This document shows positions 33,045 to 42,149 of a stretch of 60,124 bases of DNA, piece by piece. Every line of letters begins with the position of its first letter. The first letter of the stretch is position 1. Both the position numbers and the translations under genes were made by a program. Below the pieces are notes generated by a model, which saw only the letters and a program-made list of their open reading frames with translations, was not told where the DNA came from and did no database searches. This stretch comes from Melioribacteraceae bacterium (GTDB lineage: Bacteria > Bacteroidota > Ignavibacteria > Ignavibacteriales > Melioribacteraceae), in assembly GCA_016342755.1 (NCBI GenBank), contig JAEINS010000027.1, forward strand, positions 1 through 60,124, in the 5' to 3' direction.

Positions 33045-33714
33045 TGATATTAAAAAAGATAAAGTCCTTATAGTTGAAGATGAGGAAGATACAAGATTTA
33101 TTCTTGAACGTCTTCTTATGAAAAACAACTACGAAGTAAGATCTGCCGAAAACGGAGTTGAAGCTCTAAAACTGCTTGAGAATTTTTTCCCAAAAGTAAT
33201 TGTTGCCGACTGGACAATGCCACAAATGGACGGATTACAATTTTGTGATATTCTAAAAGAACAGGAAAAATATAAACTAATATATTTTATTGTTCTTACG
33301 GCCAGAGCATCATTAAAAGACAGAGTAACAGGACTTGATGTTGGTGCTGATGATTTTCTTGTAAAACCAGTTGAAAACCAGGAATTGCTTGCGAGAATCA
33401 GATCCGGAATAAGAATTCATAATCTTCAGAACGAACTAAAAAGTATTGAGCATAATAAAGCCATAATTGAGCTGGCTTGTACAATTGGTCATCAGTTAAA
33501 TAATCCGTTATCAAGTTTAACAATGTCTTTAAAAAGTCTTGAATCGGAGTTTACCGAAGAGCAGCTTAAAAGTTATGAAGAAGACTTTTATGTAATTAAT
33601 GAGTCAATTGCCAGAATAACCAAACACGTTGATGCGTTAAAAAAATTACAAAATCCTGAAGTAATAGATTACGCCCGGGATAATAAAATGATTAACCTCG
33701 ATAATAATTCTTAA
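33037..33714 (+). CDS. Receiver domain fused to DHp (histidine phosphotransfer) domain without ATPase
   Basis: The receiver (residues 8-128) has Asp58 in 'KVIVADWTMPQMDG' and Lys in 'DDFLVKPVENQ'. A helix then leads to an H-box, 'ACTIGHQLNNPLSSL', with His152. The second DHp helix follows to residue 205, and the protein ends at 225 without any N-, G1- or G2-box, so no ATPase domain. It could dimerise and carry phosphate like Spo0B or ChpT, or be phosphorylated in trans by a kinase core. The next gene begins 42 bases later. Confidence 0.85.
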   Translation: MNNDIKKDKVLIVEDEEDTRFILERLLMKNNYEVRSAENGVEALKLLENFFPKVIVADWTMPQMDGLQFCDILKEQEKYKLIYFIVLTARASLKDRVTGLDVGADDFLVKPVENQELLARIRSGIRIHNLQNELKSIEHNKAIIELACTIGHQLNNPLSSLTMSLKSLESEFTEEQLKSYEEDFYVINESIARITKHVDALKKLQNPEVIDYARDNKMINLDNNS

Positions 33715-33756
33715 CTTTTCGCTTCAACTTTCGATAATTAGTTGAGGTGAAATGAA

Positions 33757-34416
33757 TTGTTAAACGGAATTGTAAATATTAAGACAGATCGGGATTTTGT
33801 AGATCAGAAAAAAGTTTCTGGTTCAAAGAAATTTTTAAATAGGGCTTACAATAACGATTCTTTGGTGAAAGACTCAGTTGTTTTTTCACCCGGAGCAATT
33901 TATTTATCGAAATTAAATTGGAACTTAAAAGAAATCAATTTTGTTTCTGAAGATAAATTTCACTTCGATTTTTTTATTGGTGATATAGAATTTGTAACCG
34001 AGGTAGATCTTTTAAATTTTTATGCTGAATCGCGGCAAAAATATAAGTTAGCCAGACAAATTGAAGAAAATGAAAGTTCCTTAAAAATATTTATAGAACT
34101 ATCGGCTAACAAAATTATTAAACTTGATGACTTGAAAACTAAGCCTATTGAACTAGATTCATTAAATTTTCTATTTAATAGAATTTATGACATGAGGATT
34201 AATTCCAGTATTAATAAGTTTGATGAATTTGTTAATCAAAATATTGCAAGTGATATTTCGTCTGAAATTTTTGATGAGTTAGATTTTATAAACAATGCTA
34301 TTTATAATTTTTTAACAAAAATGGGTAAGTTTACATTTATTAAAAATTATAAATTTGCAAATATAAATGCTTCTCCAATAACAATAGAAAGGATTCTGGC
34401 TTTTAATGCTAAATAA
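33757..34416 (+). CDS. Protein of unknown function between signalling genes
   Basis: I do not recognise this 219-residue protein. It is soluble, mixed alpha/beta, rich in Asn, Lys, Ile and Phe, with a centre like 'FHFDFFIGDIEFVTEVDLLN' and a C-terminal helical half. The start is a TTG with GAGGTGA ending 6 bases before it; the nearby ATG at 33752 runs into a stop after three codons. It overlaps the following PAS kinase by 11 bases, so it is probably part of the same signalling set. No domain or catalytic motif is visible. Confidence 0.6.
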   Translation: MLNGIVNIKTDRDFVDQKKVSGSKKFLNRAYNNDSLVKDSVVFSPGAIYLSKLNWNLKEINFVSEDKFHFDFFIGDIEFVTEVDLLNFYAESRQKYKLARQIEENESSLKIFIELSANKIIKLDDLKTKPIELDSLNFLFNRIYDMRINSSINKFDEFVNQNIASDISSEIFDELDFINNAIYNFLTKMGKFTFIKNYKFANINASPITIERILAFNAK

Positions 34417-36283
34417 GATGTTCGATAATGAAATGTTCAGCCCGAAGTCTTTTTCTTCGCTGCGAGAGTTTAAGTCACTCGAAGAACTTCCAAATACCAA
34501 ACCTTTGGCTCTTGTTGATATTGAAGGAAATATTAAGTTCTCTAATAAATCTTTTGAGAACGCTTTAAAACTTACCGATGGCGATAATTTTTCGAAGCTA
34601 AAATCTGATCCCGACCTTACATCTCTGGTAAGTGAACTTTCGCATAGTAAATACTCAAGTTTCCATACAGAATTTATTGTTTATGATTCTGATAATAAAG
34701 TTTATCATGAGCATTATCTGGATATTGAACGGGTTTTAATAAATTTAAAAGAATTTTTCGTAGTTATATTTACTTCATCAAAGGTTTTTGATAGAATTGA
34801 AAATAGGCTGAACAATTTACACGATGCGTTAGAATATGGAAATGTTCCGGTTATAATAACAGATAATGAAGGGATTATAAACTATATCTCGAAATCATTC
34901 GAGGAAATTACCGGCTTAAACATCGAAAATCTGTATCAGAATCCTATTACTGAAGCGATGAAAAATTTCTTCTCAGAGGATGATATTTTTGTTCTTGAAG
35001 AAGCTATTAAAGAGAATAAAGGATTTGTGAAACTAATTTCCGATCTTTCTGAAAATGGAGAAATTTGGTTTAAGGAAGTAAAATTAAATCCGGTTCAGAA
35101 AAGTGAAGACGAAGAAGTTAGTTTTATTTTAACTGCTCACGATATTACCAGTCATATTCTTAAAAATAGAATATTCAGGAAATCGGAACAGCGGCAAAGA
35201 TCTATTATAAATAATATATCCGATTTACTTTTAATTATTCGCGAAGAAGATAATAATTATATTTTAGAAAACGCAAACGATAATTTCTATAACGATTTTG
35301 ATATTCCAAAAGAAACAGCAATAGAAAATTTAATAAATGAATTTTTACCTGAGGAACTTTACGATTTATTTGCAGAGTCAATTCAAAAGTTTTCTGAAAA
35401 TGAAAGCTGTATAAGATTTAGCTTTTCCGATAGAAGTTTAAAACGCGAATTTCTTTGTAAATTGACTAAAACAAGTGATCCTTACAATAATAATAAACTG
35501 TATATTTTAAGTTTAGCCGATATTACAGAACAATTATTAAGTGAAGAAAAACTTAAAAAAGCTTTTGAAAAAGAGACACAGCTTAATAAACTTAAAACCG
35601 CGTTTTTAGCAAATATGTCTCATGAAATAAGAACTCCTTTAAATGCTATTGTTGGATATTCCGATTTACTTGAGGATGAAATTGAAGATGGTGAAAAAGA
35701 ATCGCTTCAAGAATTAGCCGGATTTTTAAAAGACGGTGTTAAACGACTTCTAAAACTTGTTGATAATATTGTTGAAGTTTCAATCTTGGAATCTGGCGAA
35801 CAAACATTTGACCTTGAAAAATTTAACATTAATTACCTTGTTCATAATTTTTATGAAGCCTCGTATTCAATTGTAAGTAGAAATAATCTTCAATATTTAA
35901 TTGAGCTGGAAGAAAAACCTTCGTATATAAATATTGATGAGTTAAAATTCCGTAAAATAATGGATATGCTTGTTGATAATTCTGTTAAGTATAATAAATC
36001 CGGCGGTAAAGTTATTCTTAGAACTGAAACTGTTGGCGATTTTGTTTCGATTGAAATACATGATACAGGAATTGGGATTGAAGATCATAAAATAAAAGAA
36101 ATTTTAGAGCCTTTTGCACAGCAGGAAGAAGAAGGTTACAGAAGAAATTATGAAGGTGCCGGTTTAGGTTTAACAATTGCTTTTAAATTAACTGAACAAT
36201 TGAATGGAATGCTGAATATTAAAAGCAAGGCAAATGAATGGACTTCAATATATTTAACATTTCCTATTTTAAAAATGCAGTAA
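34406..36283 (+). CDS. Cytoplasmic PAS-domain sensor histidine kinase
   Basis: This 625-residue protein has three PAS-like segments (about 20-125, 145-255 and 270-385). The second is the clearest ('VPVIITDNEGIINYISKSFE', 'EITGL'). A complete kinase core follows: H-box His406 in 'FLANMSHEIRTPLNAIVGYS', N-box 'MLVDNSVKYNKSGG', G1 'IHDTGIGIED', F-box 'LEPFAQQEE', G2 'GAGLGLTIA'. No membrane segment is present. It has no receiver of its own, so it may feed the separate receivers upstream. It is the last gene of the motility block; the next gene is 94 bases away. Confidence 0.9.
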   Translation: MLNKMFDNEMFSPKSFSSLREFKSLEELPNTKPLALVDIEGNIKFSNKSFENALKLTDGDNFSKLKSDPDLTSLVSELSHSKYSSFHTEFIVYDSDNKVYHEHYLDIERVLINLKEFFVVIFTSSKVFDRIENRLNNLHDALEYGNVPVIITDNEGIINYISKSFEEITGLNIENLYQNPITEAMKNFFSEDDIFVLEEAIKENKGFVKLISDLSENGEIWFKEVKLNPVQKSEDEEVSFILTAHDITSHILKNRIFRKSEQRQRSIINNISDLLLIIREEDNNYILENANDNFYNDFDIPKETAIENLINEFLPEELYDLFAESIQKFSENESCIRFSFSDRSLKREFLCKLTKTSDPYNNNKLYILSLADITEQLLSEEKLKKAFEKETQLNKLKTAFLANMSHEIRTPLNAIVGYSDLLEDEIEDGEKESLQELAGFLKDGVKRLLKLVDNIVEVSILESGEQTFDLEKFNINYLVHNFYEASYSIVSRNNLQYLIELEEKPSYINIDELKFRKIMDMLVDNSVKYNKSGGKVILRTETVGDFVSIEIHDTGIGIEDHKIKEILEPFAQQEEEGYRRNYEGAGLGLTIAFKLTEQLNGMLNIKSKANEWTSIYLTFPILKMQ

Positions 36284-36377
36284 ATGCCCTTTTTATAATA
36301 ATTTAAGTTGAAAAAATACTCCGGATTAATGTAACTTTAGAGTCGCTATAACATTTGATAATTTAAGTGGCTACTCT

Positions 36378-37238
36378 ATGAGAAGAAAAAACATTCTGTT
36401 CTGGATACTTGCAATTTTAATAACTGTTGCAAGTGCGTTTTATCAGAAAATGACTGGACCAACCTATCCTGTAAAAGGAGAAATTCAACTTAACAGTAAT
36501 ACAATTCAATACAAACTTTATACGTCACATGGCGGTGACGAAAATCATTTAGTTAAAATTAGTGTCCCAAATAAATCTATTGCAGGTACTCTTTTTTGGA
36601 AGAGATATAAAACTAATGATGAATATATAGTGGTTCCAATGGAAAATATTGCCAGCGAACTTTCCGCTATTCTTCCCCATCAGCCTCCTGCGGGCAAACT
36701 TCAATATTATGTTAAACTAAATGATAATGGCAATGAAGTAAGCATTAGTGCCGGAGAGCCTATTATAATTAGGTTTAAAGGTGCGGTTCCCACTGGTATA
36801 TTAATTATACATGTTATTACAATATTTGGAGCAATGCTACTTTCAACCAGAACCGGATTTGAAGCTCTTAGAAAAGAAAAAAATCTTAAAAAACTAACTT
36901 ACTGGACTATGGGCTTTTTGATTATTGGCGGACTTATTTTTGGACCAATAGTTCAGAAGTATGCTTTTGGAGCTTACTGGACAGGCTTTCCTTATGGAAC
37001 TGATTTAACAGACAACAAAACTCTTATAGCTTTTATTGGATGGCTATTTGCGTTTGTTGCTGTAATTAAAAGTAAACAGGAAAAAGTGTGGATTATTTTT
37101 GCCGCAATTTTAATGTTTGTTATTTTTATAATTCCGCATAGTATGATGGGTTCCGAATTAGATTATAATAAACTTGATAAAGTAAAAACTAAAATAGAAA
37201 GTGCAGATAATAAAACTGATTCATTAACAATTCAATAA
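36378..37238 (+). CDS. Membrane protein of unknown function next to TPPII-like protease
   Basis: This 286-residue protein has an N-terminal hydrophobic anchor (residues 6-22), a periplasmic beta-rich domain of about 110 residues ('YKLYTSHGGDENHLVKISVP', 'LFWKRYKTND', 'YYVKLNDNGNE'), and then four membrane helices (about 138-155, 174-194, 212-229, 234-252). I do not know its function. It stands 11 bases before the peptidase and probably shares its operon. ATG is preceded by no strong ribosome site. Confidence 0.7.
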   Translation: MRRKNILFWILAILITVASAFYQKMTGPTYPVKGEIQLNSNTIQYKLYTSHGGDENHLVKISVPNKSIAGTLFWKRYKTNDEYIVVPMENIASELSAILPHQPPAGKLQYYVKLNDNGNEVSISAGEPIIIRFKGAVPTGILIIHVITIFGAMLLSTRTGFEALRKEKNLKKLTYWTMGFLIIGGLIFGPIVQKYAFGAYWTGFPYGTDLTDNKTLIAFIGWLFAFVAVIKSKQEKVWIIFAAILMFVIFIIPHSMMGSELDYNKLDKVKTKIESADNKTDSLTIQ

Positions 37239-37249
37239 ATAGGTGACTT

Positions 37250-40063
37250 ATGATGCTCAAAAAACTAATTATGTTTTTATTGCTCTCTTCAATGGTATTG
37301 ATTGCCCAGGAAGATATGCAAACATTTTTATCATTAAAGAATACTAACGTTGCAAAATTTCTGGAAAAACATCCGGAGTACGATGGACGTGGAACTATTG
37401 TTTACATTTTTGATACCGGGGTTGACCAGGGTATAGACGGCTTAAAATACCTTCCCGACGGAAAAGTAAAAGTAGTTGATGTTCAGGATTTTACGGGACA
37501 AGGCGATATTGAAATTTTTGAAGCTGATATTGATGAAATTGATTACAAGGATAAAGAAGATGTTCCTTGTTTTGTAAATGAGGAAAAAGGCTATATGGTT
37601 GCCGGTGCAAAAAATTTATCACTTAAATCAACTAATGATGAATATTTTATCGGGTTACTTCCTGAAGAATTATGGAAAAATTCTGGCTCCGGTGTTCATG
37701 ACTTAAATGGAAATGGAACAGAAGACGATAAATTTTTCTTTGTTACTTTTGAAACAGAACAAGATGGTGAGAAATTTTGGGTGCTTTATTTAGATAACGA
37801 TTTTAACGGTGATCTGTCTGATAATGAAGCTTTAAGAAATTACAACGAAAAGCAGCAGACTTTTGTAATCCCGAATGAAGAAAAATTACCTCAGCTTCAT
37901 TTAGGTCTAAATATTTTCCCAGCCGAAAAAAGAGTGAATTTTCATTTTGATGATGGTGCTCATGGTACACATTGTGCGGGTATAGTTGGCGCGTACAAAA
38001 TTGGTGAGGGTAGTTTAAATGGAGTTGCTCCTGGAGCTAACATTGGAAGCTGTAAACTTGGCAACAATAATTTTGCCGGTGGTGCAACAGTTTCAGAAAG
38101 TATGAAAAAATGTTTTTTGTATGTAGATAAAGTTTCAAAAGAAAGAAAAGAACCTATCATTGTTAATATGAGTTTTGGTATTGGCTCCGAGATTGAAGCT
38201 AATTCTGATATTGAAAAATTCATTGACGATTTAGTAAAGAAAAATCCGTACATATATTTATGTACATCAAACGGAAATGAAGGTCCCGGTATATCAACAT
38301 CCGGCTTACCTTCCGCATCGCCATATATATTTGCTTCGGGAGCGGTTCTTGCTAAAGAAGTTGCGGCAGACGATTATGGCTGTGCTTTAGATAATGATGT
38401 TATTTTATATTTCAGTTCAAGAGGCGGTGAAGTAGCAAAACCTGATGTTATTTCTCCAGGAGCATGTACATCAACAGTTCCAAATTTTACCGGACGCGAT
38501 ATTTTCTGGGGAACCAGTATGGCTTCTCCTTATACTGCGGGTGTAGTCTCATTATTATTAAGTGCTGCGCAAGCTGAATTCCCTGAAACAAAAATTCCTT
38601 CATTGTTCCTTTATAAAGCGATTCGCGAAAGCGCGACTTTCTGGAAACAATATGATCATGTTGATCAGGGTGCAGGATACATAAATGTAGATGCAGCATG
38701 GGAATTACTAAAGAAATATATTAAAGCCGGTGAACTTAAAAATTTTGAAACTTATACAGTTACGGCAGATTCTCCTAATATGCCTAATGGAACCGCATCA
38801 AGCTTATATATAAGAAATGGTTCTTTTATTAAAGATACTGATGAATTTACATTCAGAATTAAAAGAGATAATTTCATTGATAAGAAAAAATTCTATAGAA
38901 CGTATAAAATAGTTAGTGACGCGGAATGGTTAAAGCCAATTCAAAAAAATATATACCTAAGAAATGATCAGTCAAATTCAATTGCGGTTAAAATTGATAA
39001 ATCAAAATTAAGCTGCGATGGATTTAACAATGCAAAAATTAAAGTGTATAGAAAAGGAACTAACATTCTGGAATTTGAAATGATGGCCACAGTTGTTATG
39101 CCTGCGCAGTTTAGTAATTGCAACAACTATAGTGCCGAATGGTGCGAAAAAACCGCACCGGGAATGTTCAAACGTCATTTCATAAATATCCCGGGCGGAG
39201 CAACTTCAATGAAAGTTACTCTTGCTTCAAAAAAAGGATTATATGCAAATTCCCGTTATATGCTTCATAATGCAGATGGAATTCAGTTTGCTGGTTCCGG
39301 AGTTTTAACTGACGGTAATAAAATTGAGAACTACTATTACGATCTGACACCAGGTGTTTATGAATTAGTGACAACTGGTTTCTTTAGAGCAAAAGATACT
39401 TCTCATTATACACTTTCAGTTGAGTTCGAAGGAATTGAAAGAATTGGTGAAGGTTCTCTTTGTCCAAAAAATAATAGCTTAGTTGTTATTAACAGATTTA
39501 ATCAGGCAAAAACATTTTCATTAGAAGGAAAGATCCAGGGTTATAAAAAAAATCACGTTGTAGAACTTGATGGTAAAGATGTTTATAAATTGCCGTTTAA
39601 GTTTAACAAAGGTGAATCTACAAAATTATTTAATGTGTCCCTTAGCAAAGAAGATTATAGTAAAACAACTGACTTTGCAATTGATATTTATAACAGCAAA
39701 GGAAAATCAGTTAGACAAGGTGGTTTATCATCTCATGAAACAACCATTTCTATTACTGCTAATGGTAATCCTGATTCAACCGAATATACTTTAGTATTGA
39801 GACCGGCATTTGCAAATGCTCCTTCGAATATGAGAATTTTTATTGAGGAGAAAACTGGTTTTAATAACATGGAGAAATTCAATGTTAAAGGTATTGGAAG
39901 AAGAGGTACAAAATTTTATCCTTCTATACCTGTAAAATTAGAATGTGAAATTAAAAAACCGGAAACTGCGTATCCAGAAGGCACAAATCCTTATGGTAAA
40001 GTATATTTCAAAAATAGTGATGGTGACACAGTTTATCAGTTACCTATAGATTTTAAATTTTAA
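37250..40063 (+). CDS. Secreted S8 serine protease of the tripeptidyl-peptidase II type
   Basis: A signal peptide (about residues 1-20) precedes a subtilisin-type domain with catalytic Asp55 in 'YIFDTGVDQG', His238 in 'AHGTHCAGIVGAY' and Ser423 in 'WGTSMASPYTAG'. The roughly 180-residue insert between Asp and His, and wording such as 'DTGVDQGIDGLKYLPDGKVK', are as in tripeptidyl-peptidase II. A large C-terminal beta-sandwich region (residues 480-937) also fits the TPPII layout. TPPII removes tripeptides from free N-termini; secretion here suggests digestion of external peptides. An OPT transporter follows 11 bases later. Confidence 0.85.
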   Translation: MMLKKLIMFLLLSSMVLIAQEDMQTFLSLKNTNVAKFLEKHPEYDGRGTIVYIFDTGVDQGIDGLKYLPDGKVKVVDVQDFTGQGDIEIFEADIDEIDYKDKEDVPCFVNEEKGYMVAGAKNLSLKSTNDEYFIGLLPEELWKNSGSGVHDLNGNGTEDDKFFFVTFETEQDGEKFWVLYLDNDFNGDLSDNEALRNYNEKQQTFVIPNEEKLPQLHLGLNIFPAEKRVNFHFDDGAHGTHCAGIVGAYKIGEGSLNGVAPGANIGSCKLGNNNFAGGATVSESMKKCFLYVDKVSKERKEPIIVNMSFGIGSEIEANSDIEKFIDDLVKKNPYIYLCTSNGNEGPGISTSGLPSASPYIFASGAVLAKEVAADDYGCALDNDVILYFSSRGGEVAKPDVISPGACTSTVPNFTGRDIFWGTSMASPYTAGVVSLLLSAAQAEFPETKIPSLFLYKAIRESATFWKQYDHVDQGAGYINVDAAWELLKKYIKAGELKNFETYTVTADSPNMPNGTASSLYIRNGSFIKDTDEFTFRIKRDNFIDKKKFYRTYKIVSDAEWLKPIQKNIYLRNDQSNSIAVKIDKSKLSCDGFNNAKIKVYRKGTNILEFEMMATVVMPAQFSNCNNYSAEWCEKTAPGMFKRHFINIPGGATSMKVTLASKKGLYANSRYMLHNADGIQFAGSGVLTDGNKIENYYYDLTPGVYELVTTGFFRAKDTSHYTLSVEFEGIERIGEGSLCPKNNSLVVINRFNQAKTFSLEGKIQGYKKNHVVELDGKDVYKLPFKFNKGESTKLFNVSLSKEDYSKTTDFAIDIYNSKGKSVRQGGLSSHETTISITANGNPDSTEYTLVLRPAFANAPSNMRIFIEEKTGFNNMEKFNVKGIGRRGTKFYPSIPVKLECEIKKPETAYPEGTNPYGKVYFKNSDGDTVYQLPIDFKF

Positions 40064-40074
40064 GGAGTTTATGA

Positions 40075-42075
40075 ATGAATAATTCTGAAAATAATAAGCC
40101 AGTCGGAATACCGGAAAACGCATATAGAGAACTGAAGCCTGGTGAAAAGTATGTTCCTGTAATGTCTCCAATGGAAAATGTTCCAGAAGTAAATATATGG
40201 TCTGTTGCCTGGGGACTTTTAATGGCTGTTCTATTCTCTGGCGCGGCAGCTTATTTAGGCTTAAAAATAGGTCAGGTTTTTGAAGCAGCTATTCCTATTG
40301 CTATTATAGCTGTAGGTGTTTCAACCGTAGCAAAAAGAAGTAAAGCTCTTGGCGAAAATATAATCATTCAATCTATTGGATCTACTTCCGGCTCTGTAGT
40401 TGCCGGTGCAATCTTTACAATTCCCGCATTATATATACTTGAACTTGAGGTCCAATTTTTTCAGGTATTTATGGCCTCGATACTGGGCGGATTTCTCGGG
40501 ATTTTATTTTTAATTCCGTTCAGAAAATATTTTGTTGCCGAAATGCACGGTAAATTTCCTTTCCCGGAAGCTACTGCAACCACTGAAGTTTTAGTAGCTG
40601 GTGAAAAGGGAAGCGGGCAGGCGAAAGTATTAGTTATAGCCGGACTTATAGGCGGTATCTACGATTTTATGATTGCTACATTTAGCGCATGGACCGAAGA
40701 AGTTTCAACAAGAATAATTGGCATTGGAGAAAAAGTTGCAACTGATTTTAAATTATTGTTCAAAGTAAATATTGGCGCAGCTGTAATGGGACTTGGATAC
40801 ATAATTGGTCTTAAATATGCAGCTATAATTGCCGCTGGTTCATTCTTAGCATGGTATGTTTTTATTCCTGTGTTTGCTTATTTGGGCGATTTTATTACAA
40901 TGCCAATCGGTGCCGGAGTAACCACTTTAATTAAAGATATGTCGGCAGAACAAATATTCTTCAACTATGTTCGTCATATTGGTATTGGCGGAATTGCAAT
41001 GGCCGGATTGATTGGAATTATTAAATCATCAGGAATTATTAAATCAGCTTTTGTACTTGGGTATAATGAAATATTTGGAAAGAAACATGAAAGCGGTTCA
41101 GCACTGCGGACAAACCGTGATCTTTCTATGGGAATAATTGCGGCTGGTATTCTGGCTGTTGCAGTTGTAATATTTATTTTCTTCATGTTTGGAGTAGTTC
41201 ATAATATTGGGCATGCGTTTATCGGACTAGCGATTGTATTGATAATTTCATTCTTATTTACAACTGTCGCGGCAAATGCAATTGCTATAGTAGGCAGTAA
41301 TCCCGTTTCTGGCATGACTTTAATGACATTGATCTTGTCATCAGTAGTTTTAGTTTCCGTTGGTCTTAGTGGCCCGGCAGGAATGGTTTCAGCTTTAATA
41401 ATTGGTGGTGTTGTCTGTACAGCATTATCTGTTGCCGGTGCCTTTATTACTGACTTAAAAGTTGGTTATTGGTTAGGAGCTTCACCGTATAAACAAGAAA
41501 AGTGGAAGTTCTTAGGAACCGCATTATCAGCTGTTACGGTAGCCGGTGTTATCCTTATCTTAAATGATACTTACGGATTTGTAGGCCCTGATGCTCTTGT
41601 TGCTCCTCAGGCAAACGCAATGGCAGCTGTATTAAAACCTTTAATGTCTAATCAGCCTGCACCATGGATGCTGTATATTGCCGGAGCTTTAATGGCACTA
41701 CTGTTAAACATGATTGGAATACCGGCATTAGCATTTGCGTTAGGTGTTTATTTACCATTGGAACTTAATACTCCGGTTTTAATAGGTGGTATGATTGCGC
41801 ACTTTGTTTCTACCAGAAGTAAAGATGAACAATTAAATAAAGCCAGACGTGAAAGAGGAACATTGATTGCATCGGGATTTATTGCCGGTGGAGCGTTGTT
41901 AGGAGTAATTTCAGCACTTATTAAATTTGTTCAAAATTCTATGGGAGCACCCGACTGGGCTATTGAAGGCTGGGCAGACTCTCATGGTGCCGAAGTATTA
42001 GGATTAGTTATGTTTATAGGAATCTGTATCTACATGATATGGGATTCTATGAAAGCGAAAAAAGAAGATATATAA
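40075..42075 (+). CDS. OPT family oligopeptide transporter
   Basis: This is a 666-residue polytopic membrane protein with about 15 hydrophobic segments. OPT family stretches are visible: 'AWGLLMAVLFSGAAAYLGLK', 'PIAIIAVGVSTVAKRS', 'HGKFPFPEATATTEVLVAGE' (the conserved FP.a.A....l), and 'AVYGA'-like loops later. It probably brings short peptides into the cell. AAGGAG precedes the ATG. It is the last gene before a strong terminator and shares the operon with the tripeptidyl-peptidase-like protein, so peptide release and uptake are coupled. Confidence 0.92.
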   Translation: MNNSENNKPVGIPENAYRELKPGEKYVPVMSPMENVPEVNIWSVAWGLLMAVLFSGAAAYLGLKIGQVFEAAIPIAIIAVGVSTVAKRSKALGENIIIQSIGSTSGSVVAGAIFTIPALYILELEVQFFQVFMASILGGFLGILFLIPFRKYFVAEMHGKFPFPEATATTEVLVAGEKGSGQAKVLVIAGLIGGIYDFMIATFSAWTEEVSTRIIGIGEKVATDFKLLFKVNIGAAVMGLGYIIGLKYAAIIAAGSFLAWYVFIPVFAYLGDFITMPIGAGVTTLIKDMSAEQIFFNYVRHIGIGGIAMAGLIGIIKSSGIIKSAFVLGYNEIFGKKHESGSALRTNRDLSMGIIAAGILAVAVVIFIFFMFGVVHNIGHAFIGLAIVLIISFLFTTVAANAIAIVGSNPVSGMTLMTLILSSVVLVSVGLSGPAGMVSALIIGGVVCTALSVAGAFITDLKVGYWLGASPYKQEKWKFLGTALSAVTVAGVILILNDTYGFVGPDALVAPQANAMAAVLKPLMSNQPAPWMLYIAGALMALLLNMIGIPALAFALGVYLPLELNTPVLIGGMIAHFVSTRSKDEQLNKARRERGTLIASGFIAGGALLGVISALIKFVQNSMGAPDWAIEGWADSHGAEVLGLVMFIGICIYMIWDSMKAKKEDI

Positions 42076-42095
42076 GTTAATTTGATAAATTTCTT

Positions 42096-42126
42096 AAGCC
42101 CTGCTGTTTACAGTCAGGGCTTTTTT
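42096..42126 (+). terminator. Rho-independent terminator after the OPT gene
   Basis: AAGCCCTG (42096-42103) pairs with CAGGGCTT (42115-42122), and the inner CTGT/ACAG extends the stem. A run of T (42121-42126) follows. It closes the operon of membrane protein, protease and transporter. Confidence 0.85.
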
Positions 42127-42149
42127 ATTATTTAATTTTGGAGTTTAAA

